DNA of 64,000 nt from CBDFMR01 sp965249765. GTDB taxonomy: Bacteria; Bacteroidota; Bacteroidia; Chitinophagales; Saprospiraceae. The DNA lies in contig CBDFMR010000005.1 of the NCBI GenBank assembly GCA_965249765.1, positions 2,728,001 to 2,792,000 on the forward strand. The letters run 5' to 3'. A program made the position numbers and the translations under genes. Each line of letters starts with the position of its first letter. The stretch's first letter is position 1. This document shows positions 51,226 to 61,403 of the stretch, one piece after another. A model generated the notes under the pieces. That model ran no database searches and was not told where the DNA came from. It saw only the letters and a program-made list of their open reading frames with translations.

Positions 51226-51386
51226 CTAATCGCAATATTAGCCGAAAGTAATTAAAAATTCAATGTGCAATGTTAAAAAATGAAATTGTGAAAAGGTGTG
51301 ACAAATACCTAGATGCTAGGCAATTTTTAATTGCATTTGTTTATATTAGCAATAGTTAGCACAACAAGTATAAAAGATTTCTATAT

Positions 51387-51842
51387 ATGATTAATCGGGT
51401 AGAGCATCTTCTTACCAAATCAGAACTTTTTGGCTTCGTCATAGAACGTACTGCCAAGAAGATGAAGCTTGCCTTCGGCAGGCTGCTCGCCAAGAACGGC
51501 TTTGACATCACCGTTGACCAATGGGTTATACTCAATCTATTAAAGCAAGAGGACGGAATATCTCAGCTCGAACTGTCAGAAATATCTGCCAAAGACGCTC
51601 CAACCATTACCCGTATCCTAGACATTCTTGAAAGAAAATCCCTTACTGACCGTCTTCCTGATAAAAGTGACCGCCGAAAGTATTCTGTACATCTTACTGG
51701 TACGGGTCTTTCAAAGGTTCAGGAAATTCTGCCTCTAGCTCGGGCATTTAGAGAGGAAGCTTATTCCAATCTTGATATCAAACATCTTGATAATCTTAAA
51801 AACACACTGGAAACAATACACAACAATCTTGAAAATTACTGA
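51387..51842 (+). CDS. MarR-family transcriptional regulator
   Basis: The 151-residue protein has the winged-helix pattern: VDQWVILNLLKQEDGISQLELSEISA, DAPTITRILDILERKSLTDR, and the wing DKSDRRKYSVHLTG. It starts the operon marR-hmgA-hpd with 2 and about 50 bases between genes. MarR proteins repress degradation genes until an aromatic ligand binds; homogentisate or 4-hydroxyphenylpyruvate would be plausible. No operator was identified. Confidence 0.92.
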   Translation: MINRVEHLLTKSELFGFVIERTAKKMKLAFGRLLAKNGFDITVDQWVILNLLKQEDGISQLELSEISAKDAPTITRILDILERKSLTDRLPDKSDRRKYSVHLTGTGLSKVQEILPLARAFREEAYSNLDIKHLDNLKNTLETIHNNLENY

Positions 51843-51844
51843 CC

Positions 51845-53014
51845 ATGCATTACCACAGCCTTGGGGAGATACCTCTCAAAAGACACATACAGTTTAGAAA
51901 ATCAGATGGCAGCCTCTACAGTGAGCAACTGTTCTCTACGGAAGGGTTTAGTGACACCTACTCTACCCTATATCATTGCCACCCGCCTACCCAGATCGTA
52001 CAGGTAGGAGATCCCATCAATGTAGCCCCTACTACCATCCATGATAAGCAACTTAAACATAGAAGTTTGCAGGGATTTATTGTTCCCGCTTATGATGATT
52101 TCCTCGAAAGCCGCAAAGCTGTCCTCATAAATAGTGATTGCAAAATCATCTTATCGGCACCGCGTAAAAGTATGACCGACTATTTTTACAAAAATGCCGA
52201 TGCCGATGAGTGCATTTTCGTTCATGTAGGGTCAGGAACCTTAAAGACGATGTACGGTAATCTCAGATTTGAGTACGGCGACTACCTGGTCATTCCTCGA
52301 GGAACCATTTACCAATTACATTTTGACACCGAGGACAACAGGCTTTTTATCGTTGAGTCTTACAGCCCTTTAACAACACCACCTCGATATAGAAATAAAT
52401 TTGGGCAGCTGCTCGAGCACAGTCCTTTCTGTGAGCGCGATATTCGTAAGCCTACAGAACTTGAAACTAACGACGCGAAAGGTGACTACCTATTAAAAAT
52501 TAAGAAAGAAGACCATCTCTATCCTTACCATTACTTATCACATCCATTTGACGTTGTAGGCTGGGATGGATATGTCTTTCCTTATGCTTTCTCTATACAC
52601 AATTTTGAACCTATAACAGGGAGAGTACATCAACCTCCACCGGTACATCAGACGTTTGCTGCACGCAATTTCGTCATTTGCTCATTCGTACCTCGATTAT
52701 TTGATTATCATCCGCAAGCCATTCCAGCACCTTACAATCACAGCAATATTGACAGCGATGAAGTGCTGTACTATGTTGCGGGAGATTTTATGAGCCGCAA
52801 TCATGTAGAAAAAGGGATGATCACCTTACACCCGGGTGGCATTCCACATGGACCTCATCCTGGGACAGTAGAAAAAAGCATAGGCACCAAAGAAACCAAA
52901 GAGCTCGCTGTCATGGTCGATACTTTTAGACCTTTATTAATGACCGACGTAGCCGCAAAAATCGAGGACCCTGATTATTATAAAAGTTGGCTCACGGACA
53001 GCGACGACAATTAA
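51845..53014 (+). CDS. hmgA: Homogentisate 1,2-dioxygenase
   Basis: The 389-residue protein begins HYHSLGEIPLKRHIQFR and has SLYSEQLFSTEGFSDTYSTLY, IFVHVGSGTLKTMYGN and YGDYLVIPRGTIYQLHF, followed by the Fe(II) site region HNFEPITGRVHQPPPVHQTF and a late HPGGIPHGPHPG. These are the HGO core strands with His ligands and a Glu. The enzyme opens the homogentisate ring in tyrosine breakdown. Slightly shorter than animal enzymes, typical for Bacteroidota. Operon with marR and hpd. Confidence 0.94.
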   Translation: MHYHSLGEIPLKRHIQFRKSDGSLYSEQLFSTEGFSDTYSTLYHCHPPTQIVQVGDPINVAPTTIHDKQLKHRSLQGFIVPAYDDFLESRKAVLINSDCKIILSAPRKSMTDYFYKNADADECIFVHVGSGTLKTMYGNLRFEYGDYLVIPRGTIYQLHFDTEDNRLFIVESYSPLTTPPRYRNKFGQLLEHSPFCERDIRKPTELETNDAKGDYLLKIKKEDHLYPYHYLSHPFDVVGWDGYVFPYAFSIHNFEPITGRVHQPPPVHQTFAARNFVICSFVPRLFDYHPQAIPAPYNHSNIDSDEVLYYVAGDFMSRNHVEKGMITLHPGGIPHGPHPGTVEKSIGTKETKELAVMVDTFRPLLMTDVAAKIEDPDYYKSWLTDSDDN

Positions 53015-53066
53015 CTGTCTTGAGAATGAATAACAATTCTAGCCAATAACTTCTAAATAACAATAA

Positions 53067-54191
53067 ATGCAAACCCAAACATTAAACACAACGACTCGAA
53101 ACACCGACACTTTTCCTATAAATGGAACGGATCACATAGAATTTTATGTAGGCAATGCTAAGCAATCAGCATTATACTATCAACACTGCTTTGGATTTGA
53201 TCTCGTAGCATATAAAGGACCGGAGACTGGTAATAAAAATTTTGTTTCCTATGTGTTACAGCAAGATAAGATCAGGTTTGTCCTGACTTCGTCACTTACC
53301 GGCAATGATGAAATTTCCAAACACGTCGAGTATCATGGTGACGGGGTAAAAGTATTGGCTTTGTGGGTTGACAACGCTAGAGAAGCATATGCCAAAGCCA
53401 TAGAGCGAGGTGCAGAATCAGCTTTGGAGCCATTTGAGCAGAGTGATGATGACGGGAATGTAGTAATGGCGGGTATCAAGACTTATGGCGAGACGATCCA
53501 TACGCTGGTAGAAAGGAAGAACTATAGAGGTGCTTTTTTGCCTGGCTTCCATTCCAGAACAAGTCCTGCCAATGGAAAGGAAATAGGATTGAAATATGTA
53601 GATCATTGCGTAGGAAATGTCGAGCTGGGTCAGATGAATCATTGGGTTGATTTTTATCAGAATGTTCTGGGATTTAAGTTACTCCTCACATTTGACGATA
53701 AGGACATCTCAACAAAATATACGGCTCTTATGAGCAAGGTAGTAAGTAATGGGAATGGTTATATCAAGTTTCCTATCAACGAACCGGCTAAAGGGTTAAA
53801 GAAATCACAGATTGAAGAGTATCTAGATTTTTATAAATCTGCAGGTGTTCAGCATATGGCCTTAGCTACAGATAACATCATCTCCACGGTGTCAGAGCTA
53901 AGAAAACGTGGTGTAGAATTCCTCTATGTTCCAGACAACTACTATGTAGATGTACTCGAGCGTGTAGGACACATCGATGAGGACATTGAGCAACTCAAAG
54001 CTCTTAACGTCCTGATAGACCGAGATGATGATGGTTATCTCTTACAAATATTTACCAAGCCCATACAGGACAGACCCACTGTTTTTTATGAGATCATCCA
54101 GAGACATGGAGCAAAGTCATTTGGCAAGGGAAATTTCAAAGCATTATTTGAAGCAATAGAGAGAGAGCAGGAGTTGAGAGGAACGCTGTGA
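53067..54191 (+). CDS. hpd: 4-hydroxyphenylpyruvate dioxygenase
   Basis: The 374-residue protein has two vicinal-oxygen-chelate halves. The N-terminal one reads GTDHIEFYVGNAKQSALYY and HCFGFDLVAYKGPE. The catalytic half has VDHCVGNVELGQMNHWVDFY (first His ligand), VQHMALATDN (second His) and DGYLLQIFTKP (Glu). It converts 4-hydroxyphenylpyruvate to homogentisate, the substrate of the preceding gene's enzyme. The tyrosine pathway genes fah/hppA are not in view. Intact. Confidence 0.95.
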   Translation: MQTQTLNTTTRNTDTFPINGTDHIEFYVGNAKQSALYYQHCFGFDLVAYKGPETGNKNFVSYVLQQDKIRFVLTSSLTGNDEISKHVEYHGDGVKVLALWVDNAREAYAKAIERGAESALEPFEQSDDDGNVVMAGIKTYGETIHTLVERKNYRGAFLPGFHSRTSPANGKEIGLKYVDHCVGNVELGQMNHWVDFYQNVLGFKLLLTFDDKDISTKYTALMSKVVSNGNGYIKFPINEPAKGLKKSQIEEYLDFYKSAGVQHMALATDNIISTVSELRKRGVEFLYVPDNYYVDVLERVGHIDEDIEQLKALNVLIDRDDDGYLLQIFTKPIQDRPTVFYEIIQRHGAKSFGKGNFKALFEAIEREQELRGTL

Positions 54192-54228
54192 CAATGGGCA
54201 GTTGGCAGTTAACGGCTAGTGGTGAAGT

Positions 54229-54582
54229 GTGACCCAAATGAATCCAGTAGAAAACTATATCTATCATCGAGAAGATCCTGAAAAAGAGATAATGATCATC
54301 CTTCATGATCTATTTCTCGAAATGGGCCTTGTTCCAAAGATTAGGTTCAAAATACCGATGTATTATCATCAAAGCTGGATCTGCTATGTTAATCCGCTAA
54401 AAAAAGGGGGTGTAGAATTGTGCTTTCTCCATGGCTACAAACTCGATGATCCTTCTGGTATATTAGACAGTAAGGGGCGAAAAATAGTGTGCGGTATATC
54501 CATACGCAATCCTAATCAAATCGCCATTAAGGAAATATCTGAGTTTGTATTACAATCTTTAAACATCGAAAATATGAAGTAG
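54229..54582 (+). CDS. DUF1801 (YdhG-like) protein
   Basis: The 117-residue protein has the DUF1801 sequence: LGLVPKIRFKIPMYYHQSW-like residues, VNPLKKGGVELCFLHG and LDSKGRKIVCGISIRN. Such proteins are small, cytosolic and of unknown role, with a conserved KI.Y..P.F motif, here IRFKIPMYY. It follows hpd after about 37 bases. Start at ATG 54229. Confidence 0.78.
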   Translation: MTQMNPVENYIYHREDPEKEIMIILHDLFLEMGLVPKIRFKIPMYYHQSWICYVNPLKKGGVELCFLHGYKLDDPSGILDSKGRKIVCGISIRNPNQIAIKEISEFVLQSLNIENMK

Positions 54583-54681
54583 ACGTACTAAGCCGAGGAT
54601 TGCTATCGTTTCTGAAATAACTAAAACGGATTCCTATACGAGCAAGCTTACTTTTCATAATTTACAATTTATTAGTACGCT

Positions 54682-55158
54682 ATGCTCCGAATCATCGTCA
54701 TTCTTTCTTTGTCTATTCTGATTTCTTGTACCAAGTACCAGCCCACTTCAAACTCGACATCATTTACCAATGTAAACCAACGTCTATGGCCCCACTTCTC
54801 ACAATTTGAGTATCAAGCTTCATTGCAAGGAATTGATGTTGATCTCGAGTCTGCTGGCATCACTGGAGAAATCGAGTCAATTGATCCTGACGGTGTTGCC
54901 GGAACATGTCAATACGGACAACATATACATCATGTCACTGTCGATGAAGAATTCTGGAATGCCGCCAGTCAATTACTGAGAGAGTACGTCGTTTTTCATG
55001 AACTAGGTCATTGTTATTTGGATAGAGGCCATGACGACACACATGATAGTCAAGGAAATTGCCTCAGCATCATGCAGAGTGGTTTGAGTGGTTGTAGAAA
55101 CAATTATAGTTCACCGACTAGGAGTAGATTGATTGATGAATTGTTTCATGGAGAATGA
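54682..55158 (+). CDS. Lipoprotein zinc metallopeptidase-like
   Basis: The 158-residue protein has the lipobox ILISC and a metallopeptidase motif HELGHCYLDRGH (HExxH with a further His seven residues on). The segment DEEFWNAASQLLREYVVF precedes it. It ends with NYSSPTRSRLIDELFHG. The compact size suggests a single-domain gluzincin/metzincin-like protease anchored to the membrane. It may act on envelope proteins. No operon partner is obvious. Confidence 0.82.
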   Translation: MLRIIVILSLSILISCTKYQPTSNSTSFTNVNQRLWPHFSQFEYQASLQGIDVDLESAGITGEIESIDPDGVAGTCQYGQHIHHVTVDEEFWNAASQLLREYVVFHELGHCYLDRGHDDTHDSQGNCLSIMQSGLSGCRNNYSSPTRSRLIDELFHGE

Positions 55159-55470
55159 CAGAGTTTGTTTTTAGAATGTTAGACCAACAAGAAATTTTCA
55201 GTTGATTGATTGACCATAAAATACGCCAAGAGTCCATATCATAGATTCAAAACCAACCAATAAAGAGGCTTTAGAATTTTACATTGAATTATTCTTTAAC
55301 ATCAATATTATTTTTTAAATAAATCTTATCTATTTTGTGAGTAGTTTATTAAATGAGTCTATCTCGATATTTATATCTAAATTGTAGTGCACTTTATCAA
55401 TGAATACAGCGTTCGTCCAGACTCCGAGGAACGCGTCATTAATCATATTTAACAACAAAAAAACATTACA
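55159..55470. other. Gene-free interval
   Basis: About 310 bases without a supported gene. It is AT-rich and contains a hairpin-like GCGTTCG ... GAACGCG sequence near 55410-55435. Perhaps a promoter region of the next gene. Confidence 0.6.
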
Positions 55471-56214
55471 ATGAAGAACTTCCTATTATTAATTTGCTTG
55501 TGTGTGAGTCTGCAATTAGTCTCACAAGACACCGAGCCTTATGTTATGTTTGAGAGCATAATATTGTCTCCATCACCAAAAACTATACCCACCTTTTCAC
55601 AGAAAATGGCAATTCACAACAAGACTTTCCATGCCACAGGGCCTTATGAAGCCGCGGTCTATAATATAGTCACTGGCCCCAATGTCGGCAAAGTCGTATG
55701 GATGATGGGCCCATGTACATTCACGGATTTAGATAATCGCCCCAAAGGGTCAGCTCATGATTCGGATTGGGCGGGAAATGTAGTACCCTTACTTAATGGA
55801 GCTGAACATGCGGAATACTGGAAACGGGATGATAAGTTATCATTGCCGATTACAAGGCAAACTCCCTACCCTTTATACTATATAAGAATAGTGGATGTCG
55901 AGAAAGGTCAATCATATAAAGTCGACGCACTACTCGAAAAACTAAGTGCTGCCGTGAAATCTGATCCTGATCAGACAAATTGGTCGATATTCGACAATTT
56001 ATTCTTTCAAGGTTATAAAACAGGCAGACATATTGCATTTGTTACCGGTATGCTTACTTGGTCCGAACTGGATAAAGATGGAAAGTTTGCCAAAGTCTAC
56101 AATAAAATTCATGGTGAAAATTCATTTAATAACTTTCAGAAGGAATGGACTGAAATCTTTTCTGATACCTATGATGAGATATGGTCCTATGACGCAGAGA
56201 TGAGTGGTAAGTAG
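55471..56214 (+). CDS. Secreted protein of unknown function
   Basis: The 247-residue protein has a signal peptide (FLLLICLCVSLQLVSQ) and an unrecognised soluble domain: PYVMFESIILSPSPKTIP, then GPNVGKVVWMMGPCTFTDLDN and HDSDWAGNVVPLLNGAEHAEYWKRDD. The length, the Trp, Gly and Asp pattern suggest an alpha/beta-barrel-like fold such as heme or cofactor-binding ABM domains, but this is weak. Plus-strand, separated from neighbours by more than 150 bases. Export is well supported, function is not. Confidence 0.68.
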   Translation: MKNFLLLICLCVSLQLVSQDTEPYVMFESIILSPSPKTIPTFSQKMAIHNKTFHATGPYEAAVYNIVTGPNVGKVVWMMGPCTFTDLDNRPKGSAHDSDWAGNVVPLLNGAEHAEYWKRDDKLSLPITRQTPYPLYYIRIVDVEKGQSYKVDALLEKLSAAVKSDPDQTNWSIFDNLFFQGYKTGRHIAFVTGMLTWSELDKDGKFAKVYNKIHGENSFNNFQKEWTEIFSDTYDEIWSYDAEMSGK

Positions 56215-56389
56215 ACAGATTAATAAATAATATTTACAACGAAATAATAAAATCAGTGTTTAGGAGCTAGGAGTCGCTTTTAAATGCTGATTTGATTTAT
56301 ACATTCTTGAGTCATCCGATTTATCGAATTTTATTTTTATTATAACATAAATACAAAGTAAATCCACGTCTTTATCGCAAAACTAGTTC

Positions 56390-57331
56390 ATGATGAATCT
56401 ATTCCTCTTAGTTGCATTATTTGCAACAACATCAGTAAACTTTACAACAGATCTCAACTACTCGAATTTAGACAATTGGGCTGCCCACCCTGACAAAGAA
56501 GACATGGCAGATGGAGACATCTCAAAAGAAATCATTGATAACCAAGATCAAGCTGTTGTCGATGTCTTTTTTGTCCATCCTACCACTTTTACGAGCAAGA
56601 CGCATAGGGACACCTGGAATGCTGATATAAATGACACTGAGGTCAATGAATCCACGGATAGCCGATCCATTAAAAACCAAGATAGGGTCTTTAGTGGTTC
56701 GGCTCGCGTCTATGCACCACGGTATCGTCAGGCACATCTCAAGGCATTTTTCCGAGAGACTAAAGGCAGGGGTAAGAAAGCACTCGACCTAGCTCGTGAA
56801 GATGTTGCCATAGCATTTAACCATTATATCAACAAGTGGAACCAGGGTCGTCCTTTTATCATTGCCTCACATAGTCAAGGCACCCGTCATGCTGAAAGGC
56901 TCATCAAGGAGTACATTAACGATAAAGACCTTCAAAGCAAGTTGCTTGCCGCCTACCTAGTCGGTGGATATGTAGAGAAAAATACTTTCAGCAAAATCAA
57001 TGTATGTGACAATGCGTCATCTACTGGATGTTTTGTAGCATGGAGGACATTTGATGAAAGCTTCAAGAAATCACCATATGAGAAAATAAACAAAAAGTAT
57101 GCAGTAGTCAATCCCATCAATTGGACTCTTAGTGAGTCGGCAGATAAAAGTGAGAACCTTGGCACATATATAGGACTCAAATTGAAGCCATTTATAGTAG
57201 GAAAACTGGGGGCAAGAATCAGTAATAATCAGGTCATTACTGATGCATCAGACTTTAAATTGCTCATAGGCAATGGCAATCTGCATAAATATGATTACAG
57301 GGTACCTCTATATACCCCATTCACTAGTTGA
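56390..57331 (+). CDS. DUF3089 alpha/beta-hydrolase-like protein
   Basis: The 313-residue protein has a signal peptide, the DUF3089 start VVDVFFVHPTTFTSKTHRD, and YAPRYRQAHLKAFF. The nucleophile motif is IIASHSQGTRHAERLI (Ser in SHSQG), followed by AAYLVGGYV and a C-terminal region GNGNLHKYDYRVPLYT with a possible catalytic His. It acts as an exported hydrolase; the substrate is unknown. Start chosen at ATG 56390, which gives the signal-like stretch. Confidence 0.88.
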   Translation: MMNLFLLVALFATTSVNFTTDLNYSNLDNWAAHPDKEDMADGDISKEIIDNQDQAVVDVFFVHPTTFTSKTHRDTWNADINDTEVNESTDSRSIKNQDRVFSGSARVYAPRYRQAHLKAFFRETKGRGKKALDLAREDVAIAFNHYINKWNQGRPFIIASHSQGTRHAERLIKEYINDKDLQSKLLAAYLVGGYVEKNTFSKINVCDNASSTGCFVAWRTFDESFKKSPYEKINKKYAVVNPINWTLSESADKSENLGTYIGLKLKPFIVGKLGARISNNQVITDASDFKLLIGNGNLHKYDYRVPLYTPFTS

Positions 57332-57589
57332 ACAAAATCCCAATGAGATTTCTAATTAATTTTTTTGACTTCATACTTCGTTAAATTTCAGTCGAATAGC
57401 AAAGGCTATGTTCCCTCAATTTGCCTTGTCTAAAGCCAAAATAATTTAATTTCAACTTAATTCAGTAGTAAATAGAGGTACCCTACAATATATTCTTCAT
57501 GAATATTAGGAGGAACGTAGCTCAGCGAACCGAAGCTTACTTGAAAGATGACTAATAAGGAATTGCTTCTAAATAATAAAGGCTGTATT

Positions 57590-57841
57590 CTAGAGGCTAT
57601 TCACATGACGCATGAGCTGTCCTTTAAGATTGGAAGCTTTGTTGCGATGCCATGTATTCTTCTTGGCAAGTTTATCGATCATGCTGACAACCTTAGGTAG
57701 AAACGTCTCAGCTTCTTTCTTGTCAGTCATATCACGAAGCTTTGCTATAGCCGTACGAGCAGTCTTCTTGTAGTACCTATTGCGCAATCTTATAGCTGCG
57801 TCCTGAACGATTCTTTTCTTGGCTGATTTATGCTGTGCCAT
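57590..57841 (-). CDS. rpsT: 30S ribosomal protein S20
   Basis: The 83-residue protein starts AQHKSAKKRIVQDAAIRLRN and continues KKTARTAIAKLRDM, then FLPKVVSMIDKLAKKNTWHRNKASNLKGQLM. Length, high Lys/Arg content and KSAKKR match S20, which binds the 5' domain of 16S rRNA. It is oriented opposite to the flanking genes. No ribosomal operon partner is adjacent, as usual for rpsT. Confidence 0.95.
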   Translation of the reverse strand: MAQHKSAKKRIVQDAAIRLRNRYYKKTARTAIAKLRDMTDKKEAETFLPKVVSMIDKLAKKNTWHRNKASNLKGQLMRHVNSL

Positions 57842-58044
57842 ATAAGTAAAAATTTAAGGCTGCGAAGGTATGAAAAAATGAATACCCAATCGAGATATAT
57901 TGTGAATTATTCCAAAAAGTATGTTAGCCCTATTTAAATAGAATAATGCTATTCCCTCCCTGTTAAAATCGTAGAATGCCTTGCTTCATAGTAAGCCCAC
58001 TCTCATTATAAATATAGATATTTGCCTGCTGAAGATACCAAGAC

Positions 58045-60771
58045 ATGAAGGACTACTCTTACGTTTTTAATGCCCATCCATCGTTTATAGATTCTATGTA
58101 CAAAAAGTACAAGGCAGATCCGTCATCAGTCGAGGATGGATGGCGCTCTTTTTTCCAAGGATTTGAATTCAGATCATCGGATGAGGCTAATCCACTTGGT
58201 GACCATACGGAGTCCTTGTCCACGGAGTTTAATGTACTGGAATTGATCAATGGGTACAGGGACCGTGGGCATCTTCTTTCCAAGACCAATCCCATCCGTC
58301 AGAGAAGAGATAGACACCCTGACCTCGATCTCAATTACTTTGGTCTTTCTGAAGCCGATCTTGATGGTAGTTTCAAAGCAGGAAATCAATTGGGCTTGTC
58401 CAATGCCAGCCTTTCCCAGATCATCGACAAGCTCAATAGGATATATTGTGGTCCGATAGGTTTTGAGTACACTTATATAGAGGATTCTGACAAGCGTAGA
58501 TGGCTACAAGAACGTATAGAGACTAGAGAATTATCAGGTGGCTATGGGCTAGAGATAGATCAAAAAAAGAGAATTCTTGAGAAGTTGAATGAAGCCGTGG
58601 TATTTGAGAAATTTCTTCATACAAAGTATGTTGGGCAGAAACGGTTTTCGCTCGAAGGAGGTGAGACAGCCATAGTTGCCATCGACACTATGATCGATAT
58701 GGGTGTAGAAAATGGTGTCGAAGAGGTATTGATAGGAATGGCACATCGTGGTAGACTCAATGTATTGGCAAATATCATGGGAAAGACATACGAGCAGATC
58801 TTCAATGAATTTGAAGGGACTGCCGTTCCTGATCTTTCATTTGGCGATGGCGATGTCAAGTACCATCTGGGTTTTGCCTCAAAGATAAAAACCCATGGTG
58901 GGAAAAGTGTACATCTAAAGCTTGCCCCCAATCCATCACATCTCGAATCCGTAGATCCCGTTTTATTGGGTTGGGCTAGAGCCAAGGCTGACATTCTCTA
59001 CAAATCAGATTATGATAAGATACTTCCCATCCTTATCCATGGAGATGCTGCCATTGCAGGTCAAGGAGTGGTCTATGAGTCAGTACAGATGAGTAAACTT
59101 CCCGGATATTATACGGGTGGAACGATACATTTTGTCATCAACAATCAGATAGGATTTACGACGAATTTTGACGATGCAAGATCGGCAACATATTGCACTG
59201 GTGTAGCAAGCATGGTTCAAGCACCAGTATTTCACGTTAATGGTGACAATCCGGAGGCTGTTGTATTTGCCGTAAAACTAGCCGTCGAGTACCGACAGAA
59301 ATTTAACAATGATGTCTTCATCGATATGGTCTGTTATCGTAAGCATGGTCACAATGAGGGTGATGACCCTAAGTTTACTCAACCACAGATGTATGACATC
59401 ATCAAGACACATCCCAATCCTCGAGAACAGTACCTCAAGGTTCTACTTGAGAGAGGTGACATTGAGAAGAAGATGGCTGAGACTCTGGAAAAGAAGTACT
59501 GGTCTGAATTACAAGCACGACTCGACCTAGTCAAACAAACCATCATCCCCTATGAGATGCAAGAACCAGAGAAGGCATGGCAAAAGCTTAAGCTTACTGT
59601 CGACCCGAATGACTTTGAAGAATCACCTAAGACCGGTGTAGCTAAGAGCAAGCTGGACAAGGTGGTCGATCATCTCATGACCATACCTGATGGATTTACT
59701 CCTCTTTCCAAGATTGCTAGATTACAAAAAGGAAAACAAAAACTCTTGGATGCCGGAAAAGTCGATTGGGCACTGGCAGAACTCCTATCCTATGGATGCT
59801 ATCTTATCGATGGTCGAGACATACGTATCAGTGGTCAGGATGTAAAACGTGGCACCTTCTCACATCGGCATGCAGTTTTTAATGATGCTAAGACATTCGA
59901 AGAAAAAAACAGATTTGACAACCTCTCAAAGGATCAGGGTCGATTCATGATCTATAACTCCCTTTTGTCGGAATTTGCCGTATTGGGATTTGAATATGGT
60001 TATAGCCTTGCGACTCCAGAGAATCTAGTCATTTGGGAAGCACAGTTTGGTGATTTCTATAACGGTGCCCAGACCATCGTCGACCAGTACATCAGTGCAG
60101 CTGAGAGCAAGTGGCAGTGGATGAGTGGTCTTGTAATGTTGCTTCCGCATGGATATGCCGGTCAGGGTCCTGAGCACTCGAGTGCTAGGCTAGAGCGATT
60201 TTTGCAACAAGGAGCTCAGTACAATCTTAGTATCGTAAACATCTCGAATCCTGCAAATTTCTTTCATGTACTGCAACGTCAAGTAAAACGTCCGTTCCGT
60301 AAACCACTCATCGTCATGTCTCCTAAGTCCCTGCTTCGTCATCCTGCTGCCGTATCAGATCTGAGTGAGATGCATACAGGAACAAGATTTAGGGAATTAA
60401 TACCCGATCAAGTTTCAGGCAAAAAGAAGATTCACCAATTACTCATCTGCTCAGGAAAAATATTCTATGATCTTGATGAATACCGTACAACCAACAAAAT
60501 ATCGGACACTTACATACTGAGAGTAGAGCAGCTCTTTCCCTTCCCTTCTAGACAAGTAGAAAAAATCATCAAAGACCTCAGTCCACAACAGATTAAGTAT
60601 GTACAAGAAGAACCGGCAAATATGGGTGCCGCAAATTTTATAGCGGACCAACTCACAAACTATGATTTGGAGGTAATAAGCCGAAAACCCAGTGCTTCGC
60701 CTGCCACAGGGTTTAAAAAGATTCATGATCAGGAACAAAATGATATTCTGGAGCGAGCATTCAAGAAATAA
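58045..60771 (+). CDS. sucA: 2-oxoglutarate dehydrogenase E1 component
   Basis: The 908-residue thiamine-diphosphate enzyme begins YSYVFNAHPSFIDSMYKKYK and DPSSVEDGWRSFFQGFEF. The TPP domain has GMAHRGRLNVLANIMGK, then HGDAAIAGQGVVYE and HFVINNQIGFTTN, and FIDMVCYRKHGHNEGDDP. The transketolase part includes FEYGYSLATPENLVIWEAQFGDF and GPEHSSARLERFLQ. It decarboxylates 2-oxoglutarate in the TCA cycle and passes succinyl to the lipoyl E2. The sucB/E2 gene is not found next to it, unusual but not rare. Intact. Confidence 0.97.
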   Translation: MKDYSYVFNAHPSFIDSMYKKYKADPSSVEDGWRSFFQGFEFRSSDEANPLGDHTESLSTEFNVLELINGYRDRGHLLSKTNPIRQRRDRHPDLDLNYFGLSEADLDGSFKAGNQLGLSNASLSQIIDKLNRIYCGPIGFEYTYIEDSDKRRWLQERIETRELSGGYGLEIDQKKRILEKLNEAVVFEKFLHTKYVGQKRFSLEGGETAIVAIDTMIDMGVENGVEEVLIGMAHRGRLNVLANIMGKTYEQIFNEFEGTAVPDLSFGDGDVKYHLGFASKIKTHGGKSVHLKLAPNPSHLESVDPVLLGWARAKADILYKSDYDKILPILIHGDAAIAGQGVVYESVQMSKLPGYYTGGTIHFVINNQIGFTTNFDDARSATYCTGVASMVQAPVFHVNGDNPEAVVFAVKLAVEYRQKFNNDVFIDMVCYRKHGHNEGDDPKFTQPQMYDIIKTHPNPREQYLKVLLERGDIEKKMAETLEKKYWSELQARLDLVKQTIIPYEMQEPEKAWQKLKLTVDPNDFEESPKTGVAKSKLDKVVDHLMTIPDGFTPLSKIARLQKGKQKLLDAGKVDWALAELLSYGCYLIDGRDIRISGQDVKRGTFSHRHAVFNDAKTFEEKNRFDNLSKDQGRFMIYNSLLSEFAVLGFEYGYSLATPENLVIWEAQFGDFYNGAQTIVDQYISAAESKWQWMSGLVMLLPHGYAGQGPEHSSARLERFLQQGAQYNLSIVNISNPANFFHVLQRQVKRPFRKPLIVMSPKSLLRHPAAVSDLSEMHTGTRFRELIPDQVSGKKKIHQLLICSGKIFYDLDEYRTTNKISDTYILRVEQLFPFPSRQVEKIIKDLSPQQIKYVQEEPANMGAANFIADQLTNYDLEVISRKPSASPATGFKKIHDQEQNDILERAFKK

Positions 60772-60807
60772 ATTGTTATTAAAGTAAGAAACATCTAACT
60801 TTAGAGA

Positions 60808-61338
60808 ATGAGATCAAGAGCTAGGTTGTTACCTGATCATACGTTTGAAGACTATTGTAGCTGGGAAGGTCGTTGGGAGTTAATAGAGGGAATCCCATAC
60901 GCAATGTCACCTAGCCCTTCACCAAATCATCAGAAAATATCGGGTAAGATTCATTCTCTGTTAATTATAGCCATGGAGGAAATTGGATGTGATTGTGATG
61001 TGTACCAGCCAATAGATCTAAAAATTTCAGAAAAGACGGTTCTCAATCCTGACTTATCGATTGTATGCAAACCAATCGAAAATCAATACCTAGATTTTCC
61101 ACCAGCACTCGTCGTTGAAATTTTATCTCCTTCTACCCGCTTAAAGGACCTCCACACCAAATATAAACTTTATGAAGAATTTGGCATACTTCATTATCTG
61201 GTCGTAGATCCGGATAGCCTCACTGTAGAATTGCACAAACTAGACAACAATGGAAAGTATAATGAAGCAGATTTAGATTTTATTGACATCCATGACGACT
61301 GTCGAATTACAATAGACTACAAAAAAATCTGGGGTTAA
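60808..61338 (+). CDS. Uma2-family putative restriction-like nuclease
   Basis: The 176-residue protein has the Uma2 (DUF820) motifs: YCSWEGRWELIEGIPYAMSP, PNHQKISGKIHSLL, and DLSIVCKPIE followed by PALVVEILSPSTRLKDL and GILHYLVVDPD. The D-x-n-E-x-K-like pattern (D in NPDLSIV, E in VVEILS) fits PD-(D/E)xK nucleases. Most members are of unknown role, often in mobile islands. It follows sucA by 36 bases. Confidence 0.9.
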   Translation: MRSRARLLPDHTFEDYCSWEGRWELIEGIPYAMSPSPSPNHQKISGKIHSLLIIAMEEIGCDCDVYQPIDLKISEKTVLNPDLSIVCKPIENQYLDFPPALVVEILSPSTRLKDLHTKYKLYEEFGILHYLVVDPDSLTVELHKLDNNGKYNEADLDFIDIHDDCRITIDYKKIWG

Positions 61339-61403
61339 CTCAAAATATTATTCTCATTAACTTCTAACTTTTTATTTTAGTAGAAATACCCTTATACCAG
61401 GTT